A stretch of 64,000 nucleotides of DNA from JAEUQQ01 sp963697285. GTDB taxonomy: Bacteria; Acidobacteriota; Vicinamibacteria; Vicinamibacterales; JAFNAJ01. The translations under genes were made by a program, and so were the position numbers. Below the pieces are notes generated by a model. The model was not told where the DNA came from. It was given only the letters and a program-made list of their open reading frames with translations, and searched no databases. Each line of letters begins with the position of its first letter. Within the stretch, counting starts at the first letter, position 1. The stretch is taken from NCBI GenBank assembly GCA_963697285.1, contig CAVONI010000006.1, positions 1-64,000 on the forward strand, in the 5' to 3' direction. Of this stretch, positions 19,923 through 28,257 are shown one piece after another.

Positions 19923-20915
19923 TCAGGTCTGCTGTTTGGCGGCGCGAATCCTCGCGACGTTCTCTTCGTACGAGAGTGCCACGTCGTGCTGCGCGCGTGG
20001 CAGGTATCCGCCGGCGCGATAGACCGGATACGCCTCGGTGCGGAGGTGGGCAAGCATGTGGTGTCCGACGCGCGTCTCGCGCTCGTGCCGCAGCGCCGAC
20101 ACATCGACGGGCGCGACGACGATGCGCTCGCCAGGGCCGGGAGATGCTTCGGCGAGCATGCGGCCGTCGAAATCGACCACCTGCGAACCGCCCGGCCAGG
20201 AATACGGCGGGTAGTGGCGCAAGCTGGCGCCCTGGTTGGCGGCCACGACGTAGGCGACGTTCTCGATGGCGCGTGCGCGGTTGATGACCGTCCACCAGTT
20301 CATCGGCTCGGTGGCTCCCCAGGGATCCATGTACGCCGAGACGCGCACGAGGACTTCCGCTCCGTTGGCGGCCAGCTGGCGGATCGCTTCAGGGAAGATC
20401 CAGTCGTAGCAGATCGCGCAGCCGATGCGCCCGATGGGCGTGTCGGCGACCGGGAAGAGCGGCTCATCGTAGCCGGGCAGGTCGTGGGGACTCGCGTGCA
20501 CTTCGTAGGGAATCCACGGATTCACCTTGCGGTATTTCGTGAGGATCCCGGTTGGGCCGATGAGGCAGGTGGCGTTGAACACCACCCCGGGCCAACGCGG
20601 GTCGGCTTCCAGCATCGATCCGCTCTGAATGTAGAGACTGTGCTCGCGGGCCTTCTCAGCCAGGCGCTCGGTATGCTCGTTCGGGATCGGCACGGCGAGC
20701 TTCTGCAGCAACTCGGCGACCGTGGGAAACACCGGCGCCGCGTGCGCGAACTCGGGGAACACGATCAGGCGCACTGGGAGGAACGGCGCGCTCCCCGCCA
20801 CCGCCGCATCCACCATGTGCAGCATCCGATCGGTGTTGCCGGCCATGCCGCGGCGATCGATCGGGTTGGGCATGTCGGTCTGACACGCCGCGACGCCGTA
20901 GCGAAGGTGCTCCAC
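19923..20915 (-). CDS. Carbon-nitrogen hydrolase (nitrilase superfamily)
   Basis: This is a 330-residue nitrilase-fold enzyme. The Glu-Lys-Cys triad is visible: Glu in IVFPEFAHA, Lys in ILTKYRKVNPW and the nucleophilic Cys in GCAICYDWIFPE. It would hydrolyse an amide or nitrile; R-amide hydrolase or N-carbamoyl-amino-acid amidase branches are possible, but the substrate is not evident. It starts at a GTG (20915), 11 bases after the stop of the CRTAC1 protein gene in the same direction, so the two are probably cotranscribed. No signal peptide is present. Confidence 0.85.
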   Translation of the reverse strand: MEHLRYGVAACQTDMPNPIDRRGMAGNTDRMLHMVDAAVAGSAPFLPVRLIVFPEFAHAAPVFPTVAELLQKLAVPIPNEHTERLAEKAREHSLYIQSGSMLEADPRWPGVVFNATCLIGPTGILTKYRKVNPWIPYEVHASPHDLPGYDEPLFPVADTPIGRIGCAICYDWIFPEAIRQLAANGAEVLVRVSAYMDPWGATEPMNWWTVINRARAIENVAYVVAANQGASLRHYPPYSWPGGSQVVDFDGRMLAEASPGPGERIVVAPVDVSALRHERETRVGHHMLAHLRTEAYPVYRAGGYLPRAQHDVALSYEENVARIRAAKQQT

Positions 20916-20926
20916 GGTGCCTCGCT

Positions 20927-22606
20927 TCAGGGCTTCCGGCGAACGGTCGGTGTCGTCCGCACGACGCCCGCGCCTTCCGTGATCGTGATCGTGCGATTGG
21001 CCTCGACCGCGCCGATCGCCTCCACCTTGCCGTTGGGCCAGGTGACGCGGACGGCGTCCACCCCCGCCGCGGCGCCGAGGCCGAACGTGAGCGGCAACTC
21101 GCTTTGCGACGCGTAGCTCGATCCCGTTTTCACGATCTGCCAGAGCCGGGCACCACCGCGGACCGTGACCTCGACGCGCGCGCCGATGCCGTCGCGGTTC
21201 GACGCCGTCCCGGCCAGCTGCACGCGCAGCACGTTGTGGCGATCGCCGCCGTCGTTGCGGAGCAACCGTGCCTGGCCGTGGTTCACGTTGATCACGACGT
21301 CGAGATCGCCGTCGTTGTCGAAGTCGCCGTACGCAGCCCCGCGTGCAACGGCCGGCTGCATCAGCGCGGGTCCCGCCTGCGTGGAGACGTCGTCGAACTG
21401 CTTCCTGCCGACATTGCGGAACAGGTGCGGCCGCTGGGCGTAGGTGACCCGCGGTTGCACGCGCTCGATGTCGTCGCTCACGTGGCCATTGGCCGCGAAG
21501 ATGTCGGGCAGGCCGTCGAGGTCGTAGTCGAAGAAGAAGCAGCCGAACGTCAGCGAGAGGAGCGACGCGCGCCCCACCGAGGATCTCGGCGCATCGTCGA
21601 TGAAGAGGCCGTTGCCCTCGTTGTGGTAGAGCGCCATCATCTGGTTCGAGAAGTTGCCGATGATGAGGCTGGGACGCCCGGATCCGTCGTAGTCGATGGC
21701 ATCGACGCCCATGCCGGCTCGCGCCATACCGGCTTCACTGAACGCCACCCCCGCGCCGACGGCACGATCCTCGAACGTCCCGTTCCCCTTGTTCCGGTAC
21801 AGGCGGTTCGGCTCGGTGTCGTTGGCCACGAAGACATCCATCCGGCCATCCCCGTCGAAGTCGAGCATGGCCACGCCGAGCCCCTTCGACGAGGCGTCAC
21901 GGATGCCGGCCTTCGTGGTGACGTTCTCGAACGTGCCATCGCCGCGGTTGCGGAAGAGCGTCGGGCTCTGTCCCTTGTACGACTCCGGCGTGCAGTACGA
22001 CTTGTTCTTGCCGTCGAGCGTGCAGGTCAGGTCCTTCTCGATCGCCCAGTCGACGTAGTGGGCCACGAACAGATCAACCCGGCCATCGGCGTCGTAGTCG
22101 AACCAGAGCGCACTGGTCGAGAATCCGCCGTCGGCGACGCCTGTCCGCGCCGTCACGTCGGCGAACTTTCCGGCGCCCAGGTTCCTGAAGAGCCGATTGC
22201 CGCCGAGCGCGGTGAGATAGACATCCACCCGGCCATCGTTGTCGTAGTCGGCCGCCGCCACGCCAATCCCGTACAGCTCGATGTCGAGCCCCGACCCCAC
22301 CGTGATGTCGGCAAACGTGCCGTTGCGGGCGTTGCGATAGAGCGCAGGCAGCGACCGCGGGCCCGGGCGGCCCGGCCAGTTCTTCCCGTTGACCAGCAGC
22401 ACATCCTGCCAGCCGTCGCCGTCGACATCGAGAAACGCCGCACCGGAGCCGATGGTCTCGGGCAGGTACTTCTTCCCGAACGCACCGTTGTTGTGCGTGA
22501 AGCGGATGCCGGCCTGCGTCGCCACGTCGGTGAAGGCCACGGGCGGCGCGGCGGCCGCCAGCGTCACGAGCAGGAGGGCGAGGGTGAACGGGATCAGTGG
22601 GCGCAC
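20927..22606 (-). CDS. Secreted CRTAC1 family FG-GAP/ASPIC-UnbV protein
   Basis: This is a 559-residue secreted protein starting with a GTG at 22606 and a signal peptide (LIPFTLALLLVTLAAAAPP). The body is a seven-bladed FG-GAP/VCBS propeller with repeated calcium-loop motifs such as DVDGDGWQDV, DYDNDGRVDV and DFDGDGRMDV. The C-terminus (GARVEVTVRGGARLWQIVKTG, QSELPLTFGLG) is the ASPIC/UnbV domain. These proteins are abundant in Acidobacteriota and Planctomycetes and probably bind ligands or glycans outside the cell; none has a firm enzymatic role. It is followed at 11 bases by the nitrilase gene. A fragment of another ASPIC protein lies on the other strand beside its start. Confidence 0.88.
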   Translation of the reverse strand: MRPLIPFTLALLLVTLAAAAPPVAFTDVATQAGIRFTHNNGAFGKKYLPETIGSGAAFLDVDGDGWQDVLLVNGKNWPGRPGPRSLPALYRNARNGTFADITVGSGLDIELYGIGVAAADYDNDGRVDVYLTALGGNRLFRNLGAGKFADVTARTGVADGGFSTSALWFDYDADGRVDLFVAHYVDWAIEKDLTCTLDGKNKSYCTPESYKGQSPTLFRNRGDGTFENVTTKAGIRDASSKGLGVAMLDFDGDGRMDVFVANDTEPNRLYRNKGNGTFEDRAVGAGVAFSEAGMARAGMGVDAIDYDGSGRPSLIIGNFSNQMMALYHNEGNGLFIDDAPRSSVGRASLLSLTFGCFFFDYDLDGLPDIFAANGHVSDDIERVQPRVTYAQRPHLFRNVGRKQFDDVSTQAGPALMQPAVARGAAYGDFDNDGDLDVVINVNHGQARLLRNDGGDRHNVLRVQLAGTASNRDGIGARVEVTVRGGARLWQIVKTGSSYASQSELPLTFGLGAAAGVDAVRVTWPNGKVEAIGAVEANRTITITEGAGVVRTTPTVRRKP

Positions 22607-22700
22607 GAGGAAACCTACCGTTGGCGGTGCGGATCGGCACCCGACCTGGCCGCTCGCGCTGCGGGCACGGCCAGCGCGGGCGCCTCGCCGTGCTCGTGGA

Positions 22701-23279
22701 TCGACTGCCGCTCGCCTGCGTATCTACTGGGATCAGATCCTCGTCGCGCGGCCGGCCGACGCGAGCCGCGTTCGGAGCCTGCGGCTCGACCCGCGCACGG
22801 CCACCCTCACCGAGCGGGGCTTCTCGGCCGAGGTGCGCCCCGATGGTCGTGATCCGGCCAGCTACGACTACGCCCGCACGTCGACCCAATCCCCGTCTCC
22901 CTGGAAGGCGCTGCCGGGCCGCTACACGCGGCTGGGCGACGTGCGGTCGCTGCTCGTGAACGCAGACGACATGTTCGTGATTGCCAAACCGGGCGACGAG
23001 ATCGCGTTGAGCTTCGATGCGGCAGACGCCGGGTCGCTGCCCGACGGGTGGACGCGGACGTTCCTGCTGATGGCCGACGGCTTCAGCAAGGAGATGGACA
23101 TCAATTCGGGAAGCCCGGACGAGGTTGAGCCGTTGCCGTTCCATGGCATGACGGGGTACCCGTATCGTGACCCCGAGCGCTATCCCGACACCGCCGCACA
23201 CAGGGAGTATCGCGAACGGTTCAACACCCGGGTGGTCATTCGTCCGCTGCCCCTCCTGGAGGGCACGACCGCGAAGTAG
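22701..23279 (+). pseudogene. C-terminal remnant of an FG-GAP/TPR ASPIC-type protein
   Basis: The 192 in-frame codons encode only the end of a larger protein. RLRIYWDQILV, YDYARTSTQSPSPWKALPG, RYTRLGDVRSLL, DDMFVIAKPGDEIALSFD and FLLMADGFSKEMDINSGS match the C-terminal tail found after FG-GAP or TPR domains in Acidobacteriota ASPIC proteins. The 5' part is missing because the region upstream is occupied by the divergent CRTAC1 gene, and there is no start or ribosome site at the break. It is therefore probably a decayed remnant. A short standalone protein from an internal start cannot be excluded. Confidence 0.7.
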
Positions 23280-23343
23280 GGGGTGAGCCCACGCCCCAGG
23301 GGTCACCACCTCGAGGCCGTCGCCGAACGAGTGTGCTACGCTT

Positions 23344-23361
23344 CTAGACCAATCGGTCTAG
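23344..23361. promoter_or_regulatory. TetR-type operator
   Basis: CTAGACC-AATC-GGTCTAG is a perfect 7-bp inverted repeat 45 bases before the cupin gene. Sites of the AGACCNNNNGGTCT type are common for TetR/AcrR repressors, and a TetR gene is second in this operon, so autorepression is likely. Confidence 0.75.
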
Positions 23362-23405
23362 TTTCCGTTCGGCAGGCACACCTCAACAGTCTCTGGGAGG
23401 GCACG

Positions 23406-23804
23406 ATGCGCATACCAAAAGACGACGTCGACGTCAGGATGGAGATTCCGGGGGCCGTGATCCGTCAGCGGATGGACTTCGGCGACGTGCGCGGATACGA
23501 CGGGATCAGCGCCGAGTACTTCACGCTCGCCGCGGGTGTCGATACCACGCCGCTCTTCGTGGGCCTCGAAGGCGGCGCCTGCCAGTGTCCGCACTGGGGC
23601 TTCGTCCTCAAGGGCCAGATCACCACGACCGATGCGCACGGTACGCGCGAGACCGTGCACGCCAATGACCTGTTCTACTGGCCTCCCGGCCACAATGTCA
23701 GGGTGGACGCCGACGCGGAGATCGTCATGTTCAGCCCGCAGCGCGAGCACGGCCACGTGATCGACCACATGATCAGGAAGGTCACGGGTGCCGACACGCA
23801 CTGA
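23406..23804 (+). CDS. Cupin-domain protein
   Basis: This is a 132-residue protein with a single cupin barrel. GGACQCPHWGFVLKGQITTT carries the first metal-ligand motif region (His plus Gly-rich turn) and FYWPPGHNVRVDADAEIVMF the second (PxGH). The ATG at 23406 has GGGAGG upstream. The preceding TetR operator and the following TetR gene, which overlaps its 3' end, form a two-gene self-regulated unit. The role could be small-molecule binding or a dioxygenase-like reaction on the compound sensed by the TetR protein; the sequence does not say which. Confidence 0.75.
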   Translation: MRIPKDDVDVRMEIPGAVIRQRMDFGDVRGYDGISAEYFTLAAGVDTTPLFVGLEGGACQCPHWGFVLKGQITTTDAHGTRETVHANDLFYWPPGHNVRVDADAEIVMFSPQREHGHVIDHMIRKVTGADTH

Positions 23805-24381
23805 CGAGCATCCCACCAAGCAGCGCCTGCTCGATGCCGGCCTGGCCATGCTCCTGCAGCATGGCTACCACGATCTCGGCATCCAAGCGCTGCTCGACGC
23901 CACGAAGACGCCGAAGGGGTCCTTCTACCATCACTTCGTCGACAAGGAGGACTTCGCCCTCCAGGTGATCGACCAGTACATGGTGCAGGTGCATGCGGGC
24001 CTCGACGCGTGCCTGGACGACAGCGGGCGTCGCCCGCTCGACCGTGTGCGGGAGTTCTTCGAGTTGACGCGACAGAGCTATCGCCGCGAAGGCTACATGG
24101 GTTGCCTGCTCGGCGGGCTCGGGCAGGAACTGTCGGGCGTCAACGAACGGTTCAGGCGGAAGATCGATGCGTGTTTCTCGGCGATCGCGGCCCGCATCGC
24201 CGTGTGTCTCGAAGAAGCCCGCACGCGCGGCGACATCCCGGCGGGCTCTGACACGCGCCGCATGGCCAGCGTGCTGGTCGACTGCTGGGAGGGTGCCGCA
24301 CTCCGCAGCCGCCTGCGGGGCAGCGCCGCACCGCTGACGGCGATGCTCGACTTCTACTTCAAGGCGGCGGTCAGTCGCTGA
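23788..24381 (+). CDS. TetR/AcrR family transcriptional regulator
   Basis: This is a 197-residue repressor. The N-terminal helix-turn-helix is clear: TKQRLLDAGLAMLLQHGYHD, ALLDATKTPKGSFYHHFVDKEDF. The C-terminal half (about 80-190) has the TetR_C region with GCLLGGLGQELS, seen in regulators of stress and xenobiotic genes. It probably binds the palindrome at 23344-23361 and releases on ligand binding. It starts at a GTG at 23788 inside the end of the cupin gene, indicating coupled expression. Confidence 0.88.
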   Translation: MPTRTDEHPTKQRLLDAGLAMLLQHGYHDLGIQALLDATKTPKGSFYHHFVDKEDFALQVIDQYMVQVHAGLDACLDDSGRRPLDRVREFFELTRQSYRREGYMGCLLGGLGQELSGVNERFRRKIDACFSAIAARIAVCLEEARTRGDIPAGSDTRRMASVLVDCWEGAALRSRLRGSAAPLTAMLDFYFKAAVSR

Positions 24382-24406
24382 CCGGTGTGTCGGCCCTGAA
24401 GGTAGA

Positions 24407-24655
24407 ATGCCTCGCATGGACCCGCTCGACACCGAACCGCGCGACACCTTCGCCGCGATCGATCGGCTCGTGGACGAGTACCGGGTCTCGTGCCTGTGGT
24501 TCCTGCGGCCCGACTTCTACCCACGGACGCAGGCAGAGCGCACGCACGTCCTGCAGAGCATCGAGCGGCACGGGACGGTCGACGCGTATCAACGTGCCCG
24601 GACTCTCAGACAATGGCTCTCACGGCATTCCAGCGATCGATCTGCCGCCTCTTAG
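24407..24655 (+). CDS. Small hypothetical protein paired with an AbiEii-like nucleotidyltransferase
   Basis: This is an 82-residue protein with AAGG ahead of the ATG at 24407. It contains FAAIDRLVDEYRVSCLWFL and QSIERHGTVDAYQRARTLRQWL and ends in a basic, Ser-rich tail. I do not recognise a named domain. Its last 43 bases overlap the start of the nucleotidyltransferase gene, so the two are translated together. The arrangement resembles an antitoxin-like partner upstream of a nucleotidyltransferase, but that role is inferred from position only. Confidence 0.7.
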   Translation: MPRMDPLDTEPRDTFAAIDRLVDEYRVSCLWFLRPDFYPRTQAERTHVLQSIERHGTVDAYQRARTLRQWLSRHSSDRSAAS

Positions 24656-25431
24656 CCGACTCGCGCATCGCGTCTGGCGAGAGCTACCTCGCTGGCGGTG
24701 TGGCGCTCAACGACGCGACCGCGGCCGCGCGTATCTCGCGCGACATCGATCTCTTTCACGACACGGACACCGCTGTCGAGGCATCGTGGAGCACGGATCG
24801 GGCGCTGCTGGAGCGGGCGGGGTTCACGGTCACCGTGCTCAGGGAGCGACGAGCGTTCGTCGAAGCCGAGATCGCCCGTGACGCCGATCGGGTGCGCATG
24901 GAGTGGGTGCGCGACAGCGCCTTTCGGTTTTTCCCGCTGATCACGCATCCCGATTTCGGCCTGACGCTGCATCCCGTCGATCTGGCAACCAACAAGGTGC
25001 TCGCGCTGGTGGGGCGCGTGGAGGTGCGCGACTGGATCGACGTGATGGCAAGTGACCGGGCGATCCAGCCGCTCGGCTACCTCGCGTGGGCCGCGTGCGG
25101 CAAGGATCCCGGCTTCAGCCCACGGATGATCCTCGACGAGGCGGCGCGGACGGCCCGGTACTCGGCCGCCGAAGTCGCCGCGCTGCAATTCGACGGCCCC
25201 CCGCCCGACGCAACCGCTCTCGCTCGCGCGTGGCACCGCATCCTCGGCACGGGGCGCGAGGTGCTCGACCTCCTGCCGCCAGGCGAGGCTGGCACCTGCG
25301 TGCTCACGACCGCGGGAGGCCTGTGCCGCGCCGACGCTACGACACTGGCTGACCTGCTGGCGTCAGGCGGCGTTCGCTTCCACCGCGGACGCATCAGGGG
25401 CGCGTTGCCGCAGGTGAGCAGCACGTCGTAG
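24613..25431 (+). CDS. AbiEii/AbiGii toxin-family nucleotidyltransferase
   Basis: This is a 272-residue protein. YLAGGVALNDATAAARISRDIDLFHD carries the nucleotidyltransferase signature: a Gly-rich turn followed by acidic D-I-D residues for Mg2+. HPVDLATNKVLALVGRVEVRDWIDVM is the conserved central helix (K-x-x-A/R-RDxxD) of AbiEii-type proteins. Such enzymes act as type IV toxins or phage-defence effectors by modifying tRNA or other targets. The upstream 82-residue gene overlaps its start and may be its partner. There is no AbiEi-like antitoxin with a winged helix nearby, so the pair differs from classical AbiE. Confidence 0.75.
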   Translation: MALTAFQRSICRLLADSRIASGESYLAGGVALNDATAAARISRDIDLFHDTDTAVEASWSTDRALLERAGFTVTVLRERRAFVEAEIARDADRVRMEWVRDSAFRFFPLITHPDFGLTLHPVDLATNKVLALVGRVEVRDWIDVMASDRAIQPLGYLAWAACGKDPGFSPRMILDEAARTARYSAAEVAALQFDGPPPDATALARAWHRILGTGREVLDLLPPGEAGTCVLTTAGGLCRADATTLADLLASGGVRFHRGRIRGALPQVSSTS

Positions 25432-25554
25432 TCGATCGCAGCGCACCAGGGATGGGGTGGCTGGCGCCGTCCTGGTAGAACCGCAGGAACGACCCACCGA
25501 TACCCCTTGGGTTCGAGGCGGCGTCGCGCACGTGACGGGCCGTGTTGAGTCGCC

Positions 25555-25577
25555 GTCATAAATCCGGGATAAATGAC
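25555..25577. repeat. Inverted repeat between convergent genes
   Basis: GTCATAAATCC and GGATAAATGAC around a central G form an 11-bp dyad with two mismatches. It sits between the nucleotidyltransferase and prolyl aminopeptidase genes, which converge. It may act as a two-way transcription end; no T-run follows. The rest of 25432-25614 shows no gene. Confidence 0.4.
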
Positions 25578-25614
25578 GACGACATGGCCGACCCGGTGTA
25601 CCGATCCGGGCCCC

Positions 25615-26586
25615 TCAGAGCCGTGCGAAGCGCGCGGTCTCCTCGATCAGCGCGCTGCGGATGCCCGGCTCGGTCATCGAGTGTCCCGAGTCGCCGATGA
25701 CCACGAATTTCGCCTCGGGCCAGGCGCGGTGCAGGTCCCACGCCGAACGCATCGGGCAGACGACGTCGTAGCGGCCCTGGACGATCACCCCGGGGATGTG
25801 GCGGATCTTCTTCACCCCGCGCAGGAGCTGGTCGTCGCGTTCGAAGAAGCCCTTGTTGACGAAGTAGTGCGCCTCGATCCTGGCGAACGCATCGGCGAAC
25901 TTCCCGCCCCCGAACCGCTTCACGACCTTCTGGTCGACGAACAGCTTGCTCGTGCTGCCCTCCCAGATCGACCACGCGCGCGCTGCCTTCATGCGCACGC
26001 GCGTGTCCTTGCTCGTCAGGCGCTTGTAATACGCCTTCATCATGTCGCCGCGCTCGCGCGGTGGGATCGGCGCGAGGTAGCCTTCCCACGCATCGGGGAA
26101 GATGTGGCTCGCTCCTTCCTGGTAGAACCAGAGAAGCTCGCTGCGGCGCAGCATGAAGATGCCGCGCAGCACGAGGGCCTTGCAGCGCGCGGGGTGCGTC
26201 TCTGCGTACGCGAGCGCCAGCGTGCTGCCCCAGCTGCCACCGAACACGACCCACCGATCGATGCCGAGGTGCTCGCGCAGCTTCTCGATGTCGGCCACGA
26301 GATCCCACGTCGTGTTCTCGCGCAACTCCGAGAAGGGCGTGCTCTTCCCGCACCCGCGCTGGTCGTGGAGCACGATGCGCCAGATCTTCGGGTCGAAGTA
26401 CCGCCGGTACACCGGATCGATGCCGCCCCCGGGGCCACCGTGCAGGAAGACCAGCGGCTTCCCGCGCGGGTTGCCGCACTCCTCGTAGTAGATGGTGTGC
26501 AACTCGGAGACGCGCAGCGTGCCCGTGTTGTACGGCGTCGTCTCCGGGAAGAGTGCTCGCAGCGTCGGGGTCTTCTTTGGCGTCAT
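25615..26586 (-). CDS. pip: Prolyl aminopeptidase
   Basis: This is a 323-residue alpha/beta hydrolase, the usual length for proline iminopeptidase, which releases N-terminal proline from peptides in the cytoplasm. LVFLHGGPGGG forms the oxyanion region and DQRGCGKSTP is family-specific. The nucleophile is Ser in FGGSWGSTLALAYA. Asp in GRYDVVCPMRSA and His in DSGHSM complete the triad. The start is the ATG at 26586. It stands alone, between a convergent nucleotidyltransferase gene and the FAD-protein gene upstream. No signal peptide is seen. Assignment to the S33 family is firm. Confidence 0.93.
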   Translation of the reverse strand: MTPKKTPTLRALFPETTPYNTGTLRVSELHTIYYEECGNPRGKPLVFLHGGPGGGIDPVYRRYFDPKIWRIVLHDQRGCGKSTPFSELRENTTWDLVADIEKLREHLGIDRWVVFGGSWGSTLALAYAETHPARCKALVLRGIFMLRRSELLWFYQEGASHIFPDAWEGYLAPIPPRERGDMMKAYYKRLTSKDTRVRMKAARAWSIWEGSTSKLFVDQKVVKRFGGGKFADAFARIEAHYFVNKGFFERDDQLLRGVKKIRHIPGVIVQGRYDVVCPMRSAWDLHRAWPEAKFVVIGDSGHSMTEPGIRSALIEETARFARL

Positions 26587-26651
26587 GGCGCTCACGTTAG
26601 CACGCACCGGCCCCTCGTGCAGGTCGGGCGCGCTGCCTGTCAGGCGCGCAA

Positions 26652-28169
26652 CTACCCGTCGGTCCGCGCCGACACCGGCCCCGGCACCCACGGTTGCGAG
26701 GTCTCGAGCACGTCGAGGCTGGCCCTGAACCGATCGCCGACCGAGCCGCCGGCTTCGTGGTAGATGTCGTCTGCGTTGACCTGCCAGGGATCGTCGCCCG
26801 CACGCCCCAACAGGTTCTCGGCCGCCAGCCACCCCGTCACCATCGAGTGGTCCTGGTTGTTGTACTTGTGCATGCCGTTGCGGCCCGCGACCTGCAGGTT
26901 CGAGAACCCCTCGAGATAGGCGCGGATCGTCGCCACCGCGGCTTCGTAGCCAGGCGTGTACACCGGATACGCATGCGGCATGCGGATCACGGCGCCGTCG
27001 GTGATGGCGTCGGCCGGCACCAGGCCGAGCACGACCAGTTCGCGACGACCGAGCGCCAGCAGTTCCTCGTCTGACATGCTCCAGAGTGGATCGCCCACCG
27101 AGCAGAAGTACTCCAGCCCGAGGCACGTCTTCGACGGGTCGGGCACCATGTCGGGACTCCAGTTCTTGAAGTTCTGGATGCGCCCCAGCTTCACGGTGGA
27201 GTCGTGCACGTAAATCCAGTTGTCGGCGAACACCTCGGCCTGCTCGATCACCAGTGCCACCGTCACGAAGGCGCGATAGCGGAGCCGCGCGGCGGCGTCC
27301 TTCACCTCGGGCGGGGCCGGCGGCGAGAAGCTCTCGACCAACTGCTTCAGCGGCATCGTCGAGAGCACCGCCTGCACGGCCACACGTTCGACGCCCCGCT
27401 TCGTCGCATAGCCGACCGTGTCGATGCGCCCGTTCGCGTGGCACAGCTCACGAACCTCGGCACCCAACACGACCGTGTGGCCGGCGTCTTCGAGGCGCCG
27501 TTCGAAGGCTTCCCACATCATGCCGGGACCCAGCCGCGGGTACTCGAACTCCTCGATCAACGATTTCACCGGCGCGTTGCCGCGACGACGGAAGCGCCGG
27601 AAGAGCATGTCGGTGACAGCGGTCCAGAGCGACAGCGACTGGATCCGCTGCGCCGCCCACTGCGCGCCGATCTCGGAGCACGGCATCCCCCACACCTTCT
27701 CGGTGTAGGTCTCGAAGAAGATCCGGAAGAGCCGGCGGCCGAACCGGTTGCACACCCAGTCTTCGAAGCTCAGTTCGGGACGCGTCGGACGCAGGCGGCT
27801 GCGCAGGTAACTCGCGGCCACGAGCACCGCGTTCCTGACGCCGAGGCCCGACAGCGCGTTGAGCGGACGGAGCGGGTAGTCGTAGAACGTCCCGTCGTGC
27901 AGGATCCGCGAGAGTCGCGGGCGCGTCAGCAGGTCGGGCCCGAGCATCGACCGCCACATCGCCTGCACGGCTTCGACCCGCGTGAAGAAGCGATGACCGC
28001 CGAGATCGAACCTGAAGCCCTTGTAGTTGACCGTTCGCGCGAGGCCACCGACCTGGTCGTCCTTGTCGAGCACGACCACCGCACGTCCGGCCGCGGCGAG
28101 GGCATAGGCCGCCGTGAGGCCCGCCGGACCCGCGCCGATCACGATCACGTCGATACCGGGGGACGACAT
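26652..28169 (-). CDS. FAD-dependent protoporphyrinogen-oxidase/UDP-galactopyranose-mutase-like oxidoreductase
   Basis: This is a 505-residue flavoprotein. The N-terminal dinucleotide fold VIVIGAGPAGLTAAYALAAAG is followed by DQVGGLARTVNYKGFRFDLG, typical of the amine-oxidase/UDP-galactopyranose mutase superfamily. The C-terminal FAD contact region AGRNGMHKYNNQDHSM is clear. In polysaccharide clusters such proteins often act as NAD(P)-binding sugar or polyprenyl-linked oxidoreductases. The neighbouring GT39-like and glycosyltransferase genes support a glycan role. It starts at the ATG at 28169, divergent from the GT39-like gene with 88 bases between, so they probably share a regulatory region. 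Confidence 0.82.
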   Translation of the reverse strand: MSSPGIDVIVIGAGPAGLTAAYALAAAGRAVVVLDKDDQVGGLARTVNYKGFRFDLGGHRFFTRVEAVQAMWRSMLGPDLLTRPRLSRILHDGTFYDYPLRPLNALSGLGVRNAVLVAASYLRSRLRPTRPELSFEDWVCNRFGRRLFRIFFETYTEKVWGMPCSEIGAQWAAQRIQSLSLWTAVTDMLFRRFRRRGNAPVKSLIEEFEYPRLGPGMMWEAFERRLEDAGHTVVLGAEVRELCHANGRIDTVGYATKRGVERVAVQAVLSTMPLKQLVESFSPPAPPEVKDAAARLRYRAFVTVALVIEQAEVFADNWIYVHDSTVKLGRIQNFKNWSPDMVPDPSKTCLGLEYFCSVGDPLWSMSDEELLALGRRELVVLGLVPADAITDGAVIRMPHAYPVYTPGYEAAVATIRAYLEGFSNLQVAGRNGMHKYNNQDHSMVTGWLAAENLLGRAGDDPWQVNADDIYHEAGGSVGDRFRASLDVLETSQPWVPGPVSARTDG

Positions 28170-28257
28170 CAAGGGCAGTTCTGGAGTGAGGCGCGGGACG
28201 CGGCCTGAGGGGTCGAGGCCTGGATGATAGCATTGCGCGCTGGTGGCCCGGTACGCC

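Noticed and set aside
25432..25614. A short gene on the minus strand after the nucleotidyltransferase
   Set aside because: Possible readings are fragmentary, lack a start and ribosome site and match nothing recognised.
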